From Ponticaulis sp. (GTDB lineage Bacteria > Pseudomonadota > Alphaproteobacteria > Caulobacterales > Hyphomonadaceae): a stretch of DNA of 64,000 nucleotides. Location of the stretch: positions 186,001-250,000 of the forward strand of contig NZLU01000025.1 in the NCBI GenBank assembly GCA_002692725.1, given 5' to 3'. How positions within the stretch are numbered: the stretch's first letter is position 1; the number at the start of each line of letters is the position of its first letter. The notes under the pieces were generated by a model that did no database searches, had not been told where the DNA came from, and saw nothing but the letters and a program-made list of their open reading frames with translations. The position numbers and the translations under genes were made by a program. Positions 17,263 to 26,623 of the stretch are shown here, piece by piece.

Positions 17263-18603
17263 GTGTCAACGCTGGACAGACTGGCTAAATCCTGGGGGGT
17301 GTTTTGCGCCGGAACGAGCCGTGCGTGCTGTCTGTTGGGAATTGTGCTGAGCTGTGCCGTGGTTGAAGCGCAAAGCGTATCAGCGAATTCGAGCGCCGCG
17401 GCGCTGCCTGCCATGCCAGGCGCAACGACACAGAGACAGACATCATCGACCTACGCGCCGGAAAATACAACGCGCACGATTAGTCGGCGGACCTATTCCA
17501 GGCGCATCAACGCAGATGGCAGTGTTACGGAACTACCGTCTGAGCCGGCGACCGTCAGCCGCGAGCGTGTTGTTACTGAACCAGCACGCCAGACCTATAC
17601 CTCCTCAACAATGCCTTCGCGCAGCTATTCGACCAGTACGCCTCAAAGCAGCTATACGACGACATCCAGCCGCACATATGTGACCAAAGATCGTGTGGCG
17701 TCTTCTTTTGTCGAGCCGACGCTTGAGGCGGGCGGGACGATTTCGACCAATCCGGCTCCAAGGCGTAGCTATGTACGAAGCAGCACCGAGCCGGGGCGCT
17801 CAAACGTTCGCACAGAGACTCGTGTTGTGAGAACGGTTGAGCCGAGCGACCAAGCCAAGACCTATTCAGCGCAATCCCAGCCGTCAGTCGCGCCAACGCG
17901 CACGGTCACGGCCTCTGCCGTCACGACGCCCACACCTCGTCAGGCACGATCTGTGACGACGACACAGCCAGTAACGCAGACGACCTATACAAACCGTACA
18001 GCAGCCTCTGTGAGCGCGCCTGTTGAACGCAAGACCGTGACCACCGGCGTAGCAGAGCAGCCAACAGCTCCGGCCTCGCCGCAGACATCAGCCGTCAAGA
18101 CACCTGTGCGTGTTGAGCCGGCACGGGTCACGCCACCAAAGAGGGTGGTCCAAACGGTATCGGTGGAGCCAAAGACGACCACTAAGCCGTCAGCGCTACC
18201 AGCCGCAGCGACGTCCAAAACCAAATTGAGCGCAGACGATGTTCCAGATGTTGAAACGCTGCATCAGATTTTGTGGTCCACTCTGAGTGTAATGAGCGAT
18301 TCTCATGTGCAGAGAGATTATTCCAGATTCCTGCAAATACTGTCGCCCCGCATGCGTCAGGAATTGTCAGATGCGGATCTGCCGGACTTGTTTGATGGGC
18401 TGAAGGATCAACAGGCGAATATCACACTTGCTGTTGGCATGCAGGCGCTGTTTGAGATTGAACCCTATGTGACGGCGGATCGACATCTGCGTTTACGTGG
18501 TGCGTTCGCCGTCGCGCGCGACGAAGCACTGCGCTTCGACTTTCTATACACAAATGTTGACGGGGTCTGGTTTGTCGACGCCGTCGCTTTGGCAAATGGA
18601 TAA
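17263..18603 (+). CDS. Exported Ser/Thr-rich protein with a conserved C-terminal domain (unknown function)
   Basis: 446 residues, family not recognised. A hydrophobic N-terminal segment (about 19-37) is a signal peptide or anchor. Residues 40-320 are low-complexity, rich in Ser, Thr, Arg, Val and Pro, with recurring patterns such as SYTTTSSRTY and RTVEP. The last 120 residues are ordered (ETLHQILWSTLSVM to VWFVDAVALANG), ending like a small nuclear transport factor 2-type domain, though this is only an impression. The start is GTG 17263 with a weak ribosome site. It faces away from the Old Yellow Enzyme gene. Confidence 0.6.
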   Translation: MSTLDRLAKSWGVFCAGTSRACCLLGIVLSCAVVEAQSVSANSSAAALPAMPGATTQRQTSSTYAPENTTRTISRRTYSRRINADGSVTELPSEPATVSRERVVTEPARQTYTSSTMPSRSYSTSTPQSSYTTTSSRTYVTKDRVASSFVEPTLEAGGTISTNPAPRRSYVRSSTEPGRSNVRTETRVVRTVEPSDQAKTYSAQSQPSVAPTRTVTASAVTTPTPRQARSVTTTQPVTQTTYTNRTAASVSAPVERKTVTTGVAEQPTAPASPQTSAVKTPVRVEPARVTPPKRVVQTVSVEPKTTTKPSALPAAATSKTKLSADDVPDVETLHQILWSTLSVMSDSHVQRDYSRFLQILSPRMRQELSDADLPDLFDGLKDQQANITLAVGMQALFEIEPYVTADRHLRLRGAFAVARDEALRFDFLYTNVDGVWFVDAVALANG

Positions 18604-18609
18604 GGATGA

Positions 18610-18798
18610 CTAAGTCTTGTCCGAAGGGGCCAGCTTAGCTTGATCTAGTCGACGTTCAGTCTTTTGCTTTTCGCTTCGGGTATTGTCCTTTTGCGATTTG
18701 GTCTGACCGAACTTTGCCCGGTTTTGTTCGGCTTTTTCGGCCTTTTCAGCCCGCTGCTTTTGCTTTTTGAACCGGTTGAGATTGACAATATCTGCCAT
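18610..18798 (-). CDS. DUF4169 family protein
   Basis: 62 residues, very basic and mostly helical. It begins MADIVNLNRFKKQKQRAEK and contains NRAKFGQTKSQK, the hallmark of DUF4169, a small alphaproteobacterial family of unknown function. ATG 18798 is preferred over an in-frame upstream start because it begins the family's standard N-terminus and falls just after the SDR stop codon, with AAAAGG as ribosome site. It is probably the second gene of an SDR-DUF4169 transcript. Confidence 0.82.
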   Translation of the reverse strand: MADIVNLNRFKKQKQRAEKAEKAEQNRAKFGQTKSQKDNTRSEKQKTERRLDQAKLAPSDKT

Positions 18799-18802
18799 GG
18801 GA

Positions 18803-19774
18803 TCAGGCCTTTTCAAGCAGTTCGAGGCTCAGCTCCCAGAGCTGGTCTGCCAGTTCCGTATCGACAGCGTGCGCCCGGACATCACGATAACGGGGCGAAT
18901 CTTCCGTTGCGAGATTTGCGACGTCGCAGTCTTCGCAATAAACGCCACCTATCGAGCTGAGCAGGGGAGAGGTCGCCGTAAAAATGGATGTGCTGGCACC
19001 GGCCGCGGGTGTCTTGAACATTTTTGCCGCGCGCTCAGACAGACTGCCATCCGGATTGAGCCAGCCCAGCTGAGCCATTTCTTCGGTCTCAAGGTGTCGC
19101 TGAAGATCCGTCATGATGCCGCCGGGATGCACGGCGAAGGCGCGGATTCCATTCTGTTTTTCACGTGCATCGAGGCCGACAGCGAACAAGGCATTGGCTG
19201 ATTTGGATTGGCCATAGGCTCGCCATTTGTCGTATTCGCGCTGTTCAAAATTCGGGTCGTCGAAATCGACGCCGCAGATTGCATGACCCGTGGACGACAG
19301 ACACACCACCCGCGATGACAGCGCGGTTCTCAGCGCAGGCAGCAAGCCGAGGGTGAGCGCAAAATGACCCATATGATTGACGCCGAACTGAGTTTCCCAG
19401 CCCTGAGGCGTCCGCGAAAGAGGGCAGGCCATGATGCCAGCATTGTTGATCAGAAGATGCAGGGGCTGACCGGATGAGACGATGTCGCCGGCCAAGCGTC
19501 GGACCGAGGAGAGATCCGCAAGGTCCATATCTGCGATTTCGATCATGCCCGTGACCGAGACCAGAGCTTTTTCCGCCTTGTGTCGATTGCGCGCAGGAAT
19601 GATGACGCGCGCTCCAGCGCTCCCCAATGCCCGGCATGTCTCAAGACCAATTCCAGAATACCCGCCGGTGATCAGTGCAGTTTTTCCCTCGAGATCAAGC
19701 CCGTCCATCAAAGCGAGTGCGGGCGTATGCGGATCGATAGCTGTCGGAATCCTGTGTTGGTCTGGACTAATCAT
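18803..19774 (-). CDS. Short-chain dehydrogenase/reductase (retinol dehydrogenase/WWOX-like)
   Basis: 323 residues. The Rossmann nucleotide-binding turn TGGYSGIGLE lies near residue 36, the NNAG motif follows (LLINNAGIMACP), and the catalytic Tyr-Lys pair is in YGQSKSANALF. The long C-terminal part and the order of motifs resemble retinol-dehydrogenase/WW-domain-oxidoreductase type SDRs. Arg in PARNRHKAE right after the second strand suggests NADP preference (family rule, inference). Its substrate cannot be told. It is followed by DUF4169. Confidence 0.9.
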   Translation of the reverse strand: MISPDQHRIPTAIDPHTPALALMDGLDLEGKTALITGGYSGIGLETCRALGSAGARVIIPARNRHKAEKALVSVTGMIEIADMDLADLSSVRRLAGDIVSSGQPLHLLINNAGIMACPLSRTPQGWETQFGVNHMGHFALTLGLLPALRTALSSRVVCLSSTGHAICGVDFDDPNFEQREYDKWRAYGQSKSANALFAVGLDAREKQNGIRAFAVHPGGIMTDLQRHLETEEMAQLGWLNPDGSLSERAAKMFKTPAAGASTSIFTATSPLLSSIGGVYCEDCDVANLATEDSPRYRDVRAHAVDTELADQLWELSLELLEKA

Positions 19775-19902
19775 GAGTCGCGTATTCCTTCCCTTTTCAT
19801 CAGATTAGCCAACTCGGTCGGATGGTCCAGTAAAGGAAGTTGTGATTCACTCCGGCGCTGCCTATCCTTCAGCGCGATCTGGGTTTGGCGAAAGGCAGTC
19901 TC

Positions 19903-20808
19903 ATGTCTCAGGACCGTCTCTGGGGCGTACACCCAGCCGTAATTGCCGCCTTCGCCGTGTTCTTCGGAACAGTGATCGACTCGCTCGTCAGGCACGTGAA
20001 TGGCTTCATTGATCTGACCACGCTCATCTTCTGGCGGTTTGCAATTGGCGCTGTGCTTGTCGGTATTCCCTATTTTTTGTCCGGACGGCGGCTGCCAGGA
20101 TGGAAGGCGACGCGCTTCCATGCGGTGCGGGGCATTACCCATTTGCTGGCGGCGTCATTGTTTTTTTTCGCGTTGACCAAGCTAGAGCTCGCAACTGTGA
20201 CCGTGTTGGGGTTTACCGCCGTGCTCTGGATTATCCCGATTGCCTGGATCGCACTTGGAGAGCGCCCCAAACCGATCGCCGTGCTTGCAGGGCTACTTGG
20301 CTTCTGTGGAGTGTTGCTAACTTTCGTCGGAGCCGAATCCTTCGATGGTTTTACCACGGATGACTGGTTGGGGTTTGCGTCGGTTATGTCGGCTGCAATG
20401 TTCTATGCGATCTCAATCGTACTCTTGCGATTGAGAGCATCTGAGGATGGCGCGTTCGCAATTGCGTTTTACGCCAATCTGTTTCCAGCAATATACATGG
20501 CAGGTCCGGCTTTTATCCTGACCGAAGGTGTGGTGTGGGGAGACGCGTTATGGCTGGTTCTGCTTGGGATATGCGGAACGCTGGTCTGGCTGTTTATGAC
20601 CCTGGCCTATGGTCGCGCCCCGGCGCAACAATTGGCGCCAACAGAATATACGGCGCTTATCTGGAGCGCCCTGATTGGATGGTTGGTGTTTAATGAGGTG
20701 CCCAAGGGGTTGTTTTGGCTCGGCGCCATCGTGATTATCGCGGCGTGTCTGCTGGTATCCATTCCTTTGGGAGAGCTGAGGCGGTATCTTTTCTTGCGCA
20801 AGCGATGA
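19903..20808 (+). CDS. DMT superfamily permease (EamA domains)
   Basis: 301 residues from ATG 19903, chosen over an upstream TTG because AAAGG lies seven bases before it. Ten membrane helices form two EamA repeats, each opening with a helix such as VIAAFAVFFGTVIDSLVRH or LGFASVMSAAMFYAISIVLLRL. Proteins of this superfamily export amino acids, nucleotides or other metabolites across the inner membrane. The substrate is unknown. It is divergent from the SDR gene. Confidence 0.9.
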   Translation: MSQDRLWGVHPAVIAAFAVFFGTVIDSLVRHVNGFIDLTTLIFWRFAIGAVLVGIPYFLSGRRLPGWKATRFHAVRGITHLLAASLFFFALTKLELATVTVLGFTAVLWIIPIAWIALGERPKPIAVLAGLLGFCGVLLTFVGAESFDGFTTDDWLGFASVMSAAMFYAISIVLLRLRASEDGAFAIAFYANLFPAIYMAGPAFILTEGVVWGDALWLVLLGICGTLVWLFMTLAYGRAPAQQLAPTEYTALIWSALIGWLVFNEVPKGLFWLGAIVIIAACLLVSIPLGELRRYLFLRKR

Positions 20809-20823
20809 ATCTGTCAGACACCG

Positions 20824-21261
20824 TTACTGGCAGGTGCCAATATGGTTTGCCTCTGCGTCGAACTCGAATTCAGCCTTTGCGCCATCAAAATCCACAAAAC
20901 CGATTGCAGACATGATGATGTTGTCTTCTGACTGATTTGTCAGGCTGACATCGGCCTCGCCAGTGTAGAACCCGCTGCATTTGAGGCCGAACACATATCC
21001 ATCGTCCTGCTTAACGACATTTGTGAGGCGGCAATTCTGTCCCAGTTTGTCTGCGATAGACTGAAGCGGTATTCTTGAGTCTGACTCCGAGATGCAGCCC
21101 GAGCTTCTATCGCCAAAAGGCTGTTTGGCGAGTTTGGCCGTGAATGACCAATTCCACAAACCGGGCTTGATATCGATTTCGGCCGCTTCGCTTGCGATAG
21201 CCTGAAGACCTGTCTGGGCGCTTCCTACCATTAAGCTGGCAATAAGCAGAGTACGAAACAT
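20824..21261 (-). CDS. DUF3617-like periplasmic protein
   Basis: 145 residues from ATG 21261, which has AGGAG seven bases upstream; longer in-frame starts would place a non-signal extension before the signal peptide (MFRTLLIASLMVGS). The mature part opens with IKPGLWNWSFTA, resembling the PGLWE opening of DUF3617, and has conserved Cys positions (GCIS, NCRLT, LKCSG, GTC). Function unknown. It lies beside a second gene of the same type, suggesting duplication. Confidence 0.65.
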   Translation of the reverse strand: MFRTLLIASLMVGSAQTGLQAIASEAAEIDIKPGLWNWSFTAKLAKQPFGDRSSGCISESDSRIPLQSIADKLGQNCRLTNVVKQDDGYVFGLKCSGFYTGEADVSLTNQSEDNIIMSAIGFVDFDGAKAEFEFDAEANHIGTCQ

Positions 21262-21375
21262 GGCTGGACTCCTGAGGTTCCAGTCTAGTTGACGGGAAGA
21301 ATTGGACATTTCCAAGTCCAACTCATGAAAAATGCGTCATTTCTGTCAGCTCGATACGGTCCGTATTGGATCCGA

Positions 21376-21822
21376 CTAGTTCGCACAATCGCCGATGCGT
21401 CTCGCTGTGAGTTGGCGACGAAGCGGGATTTTGATTCCGGAATAGTCCATGGCCAGTTGGCTATCGATGGTAAAATAGCCTGAATTCACTTCGATATGGA
21501 TCGGGCCACTGATGTCACCGTCGGAATTCGGGCACGACGATTCCAGATTGACCTCTGAAGGTGTGCTGGAAACGACGCGGGTGGTGCAGCTGTCATTGAG
21601 CTTGGAGAAATTTGCGAGCCAGGTGTCACTCACCTTGTTCGCACGCGCGTCAATGCAGAACGTCCGCAGATTGGATGCGGCAGAATTGTTATCGATCGCC
21701 AGGCCTTCCGTCAGTTGCCACTCGCCGGGATGAAGCCGGTATTCGGTTGCAAGCGCGGAGCCTGATGAAATTGAACAGGCCAATACGCCTGCAAGTGAAG
21801 TCATAAAATATCTAATTTTCAT
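21376..21822 (-). CDS. DUF3617-like periplasmic protein (second copy)
   Basis: 148 residues with a signal peptide (cleavage after ALA, about residue 25), then LHPGEWQLTEG and several cysteines (TFCIDA, DSCTTRV, SSCPN, GDCAN). The architecture and Cys positions follow those of the neighbour at 20824 and of DUF3617, but identity is low by eye. The two genes lie in the same direction, 114 bases apart. Function unknown. Confidence 0.65.
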   Translation of the reverse strand: MKIRYFMTSLAGVLACSISSGSALATEYRLHPGEWQLTEGLAIDNNSAASNLRTFCIDARANKVSDTWLANFSKLNDSCTTRVVSSTPSEVNLESSCPNSDGDISGPIHIEVNSGYFTIDSQLAMDYSGIKIPLRRQLTARRIGDCAN

Positions 21823-21982
21823 TCCGAACCCACCCAGAAAACATCGTTAGAGTAACGATCTCATTTCAAAGGTGAAACCGGATTCAAGCCTCAGGAGAAG
21901 TGTTCCTGTTTAGTCCGGCTTGTGTGCGATAACACTGTGATGGACGGGCGCAGAGGCGGTTCACCCCCGCGCCCGGACCATA

Positions 21983-23074
<1,092 letters not shown>

Positions 23075-23080
23075 TCAGTA

Positions 23081-23647
23081 TTAGTCGGGCAAACCGCGCT
23101 GAATGCTCAGAACGCCAGTTCGGGAGACCTGGATCAAGCCGAGGGGTTCCATCAGTTCGATGAACTGATCGATTTTAGACGACGACCCGGTGATTTCGAA
23201 AATGAAGCTCTCGAGCGTCACATCGAGCACACGAGCACGGAAGATTTCGGAGAGACGCATGGCCTCTACACGCTCATCGGAACCCGTGCCGGCCTTCACC
23301 TTGATCAGCGCCAACTCGCGCTCCAGACCCGCAGGCGAAGTTGTGATATCAACCACGCGCGCGACGGGCACAAGGCGCTCAAGCTGAGCTTTGATCTGGT
23401 CGATAATCTGAACTGTACCAGAGGTCACGATTGTGATCCGTGACTGATGCTGATGACGATCGACCTCAGCCACAGTCAGACTCTCAATGTTATACCCTCG
23501 GGCGGAAAACAATCCGACGACGCGCGCAAGAACGCCCGGTTCGTTGTCGACAATGGCTGCCAGCGTCCGGCGGACGACGGTCGCCGCTGACTGATCATCA
23601 ATGAAATACGCGCTTTGTGGCGAAGGGCCCGAATTCATGTTCTTCAC
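23081..23647 (-). CDS. ilvN: Acetolactate synthase small (regulatory) subunit
   Basis: 188 residues with an N-terminal ACT domain (AAIVDNEPGVLARVVGLFSARGYNIESL) that senses valine, and a second C-terminal ACT-like domain, the length of the IlvH/IlvN type. It stimulates the catalytic subunit and makes it feedback-sensitive. Start may be GTG 23647 or ATG 23638; an AGGA lies upstream of both. It is 40 bases downstream of the large subunit and 72 upstream of ilvC. Confidence 0.95.
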   Translation of the reverse strand: MKNMNSGPSPQSAYFIDDQSAATVVRRTLAAIVDNEPGVLARVVGLFSARGYNIESLTVAEVDRHQHQSRITIVTSGTVQIIDQIKAQLERLVPVARVVDITTSPAGLERELALIKVKAGTGSDERVEAMRLSEIFRARVLDVTLESFIFEITGSSSKIDQFIELMEPLGLIQVSRTGVLSIQRGLPD

Positions 23648-23687
23648 TCAATCCTGTCCGGAGTTTCTCTGAAGGTGCTGACAGGTG

Positions 23688-25460
23688 TCAGACCAGAACT
23701 TTACCTGCATCGTCGATTTCATCGCCGGTGATTTCGCCGAGGATCATTTCATTGTGCGCTGCGCCCGACGGAATCATCGGGAAGCAGTTTTCATCCTTGG
23801 TGACGAGGCAATCAAACAGTACCGGTCCATCATAATTGATCATCTCCATGATGGCTTCATCGAGATCACCTGGATTGGCGCATTGGATGCCATGTCCGCC
23901 ATAGGCCTTCGCCAGCGCCACAAAATCAGGCAGACTTTCGCTGTAGGAATGGGAATAACGCTCGCCATGCAGCAATTGCTGCCATTGGCGGACCATGCCC
24001 ATCCACTCATTATTCAGGACGAAAATCTTGATGGGCAGATTGTGCTGAATGGCTGTCGACAGCTCCTGCATGCACATCTGAATGGATGCTTCACCCGCAA
24101 TGTCGATCACCAGCGCGTCAGGGTGGGCCGCCTGAACACCCAGGGCAGCAGGCAGGCCATAGCCCATAGTGCCGAGACCGCCGGACGTCATCCAGCGATG
24201 CGGCTCCTCGAAATGATAGTGCTGCGCGGCCCACATCTGGTGTTGGCCAACTTCCGTTGTGATGTAGGTGTCGCGATCCTTGGTCAGCTGATACAGCCGT
24301 TCGATCGCATATTGCGGTTTGATCTGATCTTTCAGATGCTCGTACTCAAAACCTTTCCGCGCGCGCCAGGTCCCAATCTGATCCCACCATTCAGCCAGAT
24401 CGCTGCGGCGGTGTTGCTGGGTCTGCCAGCCCGCCAGAAGCGCCTTCAGTGCTTTGGTCGCATCTGCGATGATCGGCACATCAACACGAACCGTCTTGTT
24501 GATGGAGGACGGGTCAATATCGATATGGATTTTCTTGGACATCGGAGAGAACGCATCAAGACGGCCTGTGACACGGTCATCAAAGCGCGCCCCAACACAG
24601 ATCATCACGTCACAATCATGCATGGCGTGGTTCGATTCATACGACCCATGCATGCCAACCATGCCGAGCCAATGCTTGCCGGACGCCGGATACGCGCCGA
24701 GACCCATCAGGGTTGACGTGACCGGAAAGCCGGTTTCCTCAACGAGTTCCCGAAGGAGCCTGCTGGCTTCAACGCCGGAATTGATCACACCGCCGCCAGT
24801 GTAGAAGATCGGCCGACGTGCCGTGCGCATCAGTTCGAGGGCCGCTTCAATCGCCATTGATTGTGGCTCAGATGGCGGGTGATAGGTCTTGTGTTTGGTG
24901 CCGGTCGGTCCGGAATATTTGCCTTCTGAGAACTGAATGTCTTTCGGAATATCGATCACAACCGGGCCGGGGCGCCCCGTTGTGGCAATGAGAAAGGCCT
25001 CATGAACAACATGGGCGAGTTCATTGACGTCGCGAATGAGATAATTGTGTTTGGCGCAGCAGCGCGTGATCCCAACTGTGTCGCACTCCTGAAAGGCGTC
25101 TGTGCCGATCAGATGGCTCGGAACCTGTCCTGTGATCACGACCATGGGAATGGAATCCATCATCGCGTCGGCAATCGGTGTCACCATATTGGTTGCGCCT
25201 GGACCGGACGTTACCAGACACACGCCGGGCTTGCCGGTCGAACGGGCATAGCCCTCGGCAGCATGTCCTGCACCCTGTTCATGGCGAACGAGGATGTGAC
25301 GAAGCTCCGGCGTTGAGAACAACGCGTCATAGATAGGTAGCACAGCACCACCGGGATATCCGAATAGCGTTTCCACGCCCTGATCAACCAGCGCGCGTAC
25401 AACAATCTCCGCGCCTGTCATCATCAGATCGGTTTCACCGGTCATATCCTGCTTATCCAT
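23688..25460 (-). CDS. ilvI: Acetolactate synthase large subunit
   Basis: 590 residues from ATG 25460 (MDKQDMTG), which has a GGAG site; longer starts overlap the attenuator. Three thiamine-diphosphate enzyme domains are visible: the PYR domain with FGYPGGAVLPIYDALF and the activating Glu region (VRHEQGAGHAAEGYA), a middle FAD-binding domain, and the PP domain with IDIAGEASIQMCMQEL followed by NNEWMGMVRQWQQ. It condenses pyruvate with pyruvate or 2-oxobutyrate, the first step of branched-chain amino acid synthesis. Confidence 0.97.
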   Translation of the reverse strand: MDKQDMTGETDLMMTGAEIVVRALVDQGVETLFGYPGGAVLPIYDALFSTPELRHILVRHEQGAGHAAEGYARSTGKPGVCLVTSGPGATNMVTPIADAMMDSIPMVVITGQVPSHLIGTDAFQECDTVGITRCCAKHNYLIRDVNELAHVVHEAFLIATTGRPGPVVIDIPKDIQFSEGKYSGPTGTKHKTYHPPSEPQSMAIEAALELMRTARRPIFYTGGGVINSGVEASRLLRELVEETGFPVTSTLMGLGAYPASGKHWLGMVGMHGSYESNHAMHDCDVMICVGARFDDRVTGRLDAFSPMSKKIHIDIDPSSINKTVRVDVPIIADATKALKALLAGWQTQQHRRSDLAEWWDQIGTWRARKGFEYEHLKDQIKPQYAIERLYQLTKDRDTYITTEVGQHQMWAAQHYHFEEPHRWMTSGGLGTMGYGLPAALGVQAAHPDALVIDIAGEASIQMCMQELSTAIQHNLPIKIFVLNNEWMGMVRQWQQLLHGERYSHSYSESLPDFVALAKAYGGHGIQCANPGDLDEAIMEMINYDGPVLFDCLVTKDENCFPMIPSGAAHNEMILGEITGDEIDDAGKVLV

Positions 25461-25502
25461 AACTCCAATCTCCGTTCCGGGGCCACAAGCCCGAATTTTG
25501 CA

Positions 25503-25531
25503 CAAAAGAAAAGGGGCCTTGTGAGCCCCTT
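25503..25531 (-). terminator. Attenuator terminator before ilvI
   Basis: On the minus strand a 7-bp stem (25525-25531 with 25511-25517, loop 7) is followed by TTTCTTTT. It lies 43 bases before the ilvI start and 28 bases after the leader peptide stop, the position of the terminator in an amino acid attenuator. Confidence 0.8.
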
Positions 25532-25539
25532 ACATAACC

Positions 25540-25578
25540 GCGCCTGCGCTGAAGTGATCTCACTCCACCGGCAGGCGC
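25540..25578 (-). promoter_or_regulatory. Attenuator pause-type hairpin
   Basis: A perfect 8-bp pairing joins 25571-25578 (inside the leader peptide codons) with 25540-25547 (after its stop). In attenuators such a hairpin is disrupted or allowed depending on where the ribosome halts. A strong antiterminator competing with the terminator at 25503-25531 was not found by eye; only a weak 5-bp pairing was seen. Confidence 0.6.
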
Positions 25579-25607
25579 CTTCTTACCACTACGAGCAGCT
25601 TGCTCAT
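25560..25607 (-). CDS. ilv leader peptide (attenuation)
   Basis: A 15-codon frame reads MSKLLVVVRRRLPVE. Six of the 15 residues (Leu-Leu-Val-Val-Val and later Leu, Val) are the end products made by the operon. A good ribosome site (GAGGAAG, 3-6 bases upstream) precedes the ATG, and a hairpin plus terminator follow. This is the standard layout of ribosome-mediated attenuation: when charged tRNA-Leu or tRNA-Val is scarce the ribosome stalls and the terminator is avoided. The control in this species is inferred from sequence. Confidence 0.8.
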   Translation of the reverse strand: MSKLLVVVRRRLPVE

Positions 25608-25635
25608 GTTCTTCCTCTCAAAACTTATTCTTAGG

Positions 25636-26580
25636 TTATCTATTCGAAAAAGCGGCGTCAATCTCTTTAAAAAGGGCATGAATGACCTTTAGTCGCACAT
25701 CCGGTTCTGTTGAGGGGATGCGTGGCCAGTGCGGGAACTGATGAGAAATCCAGGTAAACTGCCGTTTGGCATATCGTCGCGTGTCGCGTTTTGCGTACTC
25801 CGCCGCGAGATCTGAGCTCATTTCCCCGCGCAGATAGGCCAGAAGCCAGGGCATGCCGTGTGCCTTCATGGCAGGCAGGCTCGGGTCGAGATTGCGCTCT
25901 GCCATGGCGCGTACTTCGTCCATCGCGCCTTCCATCAGCATGCTGGCGAAACGCCGGTCAATGCGGGCATAGAGCCGGTGTCGGGGCGGCGTCAGCGCAA
26001 CACCCAGCCATTCTCCGGTATCCAGTACAGGTGGGGTGCGGGTCTCGTGATAGGTCGATAGCGGCTTGCCAGTCGCCGTCCAGACCTCAAGCGCTCGCAT
26101 GATCCGCTGGCGGTCATTCGGTTCAATCCGGTCCGCAGTTTTGGGATCAATGTCTTTCAGTCGGTCGTGGGCCGCGACGACCCCTTCCTTCTGGACAAGG
26201 GCACGGACATCGGACCGGCAGTCTTCCGGGATCGGAGGAATTTCAGAGAGTCCCTGGATCAGGGCCAAATGATGCAGACCAGTGCCGCCTATGATGATGG
26301 GCACTTTTCCACGTCGTTGAATGCCGCGAATCGTCTCTCGCGCGTCAGAAAGCCAGGCACCGGCAGAGCCTGCCTCAGACGGATCGCGATAACCGAACAG
26401 ATGATGCGGCGCGAGCGAAACTTCCTCATCGGTCGGGCGGGCTGTCAGTACGCGCAAACCCCGATAGACCTGCATGGAATCGGCGTTCACAATCTCGCCA
26501 TCCAGACGTTTTGCGAGGTCCAGAGAAATTTGGGTCTTGCCGCTGGCTGTGGGACCGTGGATGAGAATGGCGGGGCGCAT
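25636..26580 (-). CDS. miaA: tRNA dimethylallyltransferase
   Basis: 314 residues from ATG 26580, where the protein opens directly with the strand before the P-loop (GPTASGKT, residues 9-16). Further family marks are DSMQVYRGL, a Gly-rich IIGGTGLH, and the C-terminal RRYAKRQFTWISHQF that contacts tRNA. It adds an isopentenyl group to A37 of tRNAs reading UNN codons. Longer starts up to 26640 are open and would overlap the divergent serB start. The ribosome site is weak. Confidence 0.94.
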   Translation of the reverse strand: MRPAILIHGPTASGKTQISLDLAKRLDGEIVNADSMQVYRGLRVLTARPTDEEVSLAPHHLFGYRDPSEAGSAGAWLSDARETIRGIQRRGKVPIIIGGTGLHHLALIQGLSEIPPIPEDCRSDVRALVQKEGVVAAHDRLKDIDPKTADRIEPNDRQRIMRALEVWTATGKPLSTYHETRTPPVLDTGEWLGVALTPPRHRLYARIDRRFASMLMEGAMDEVRAMAERNLDPSLPAMKAHGMPWLLAYLRGEMSSDLAAEYAKRDTRRYAKRQFTWISHQFPHWPRIPSTEPDVRLKVIHALFKEIDAAFSNR

Positions 26581-26623
26581 TTGGCTAAGCCTAAACTGTT
26601 TGAAGGATTTGTGAAAGATCGTC

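Noticed and set aside
21946-21977. GC-rich hairpin after ilvC as a terminator
   Set aside because: A stem is possible but no T-run follows on the minus strand, so it was not called.
23685-24716. 343-codon plus-strand frame opposite ilvI
   Set aside because: Antisense shadow of a certain gene with strong codon bias; the product is His/Ile/Arg-rich and resembles nothing.
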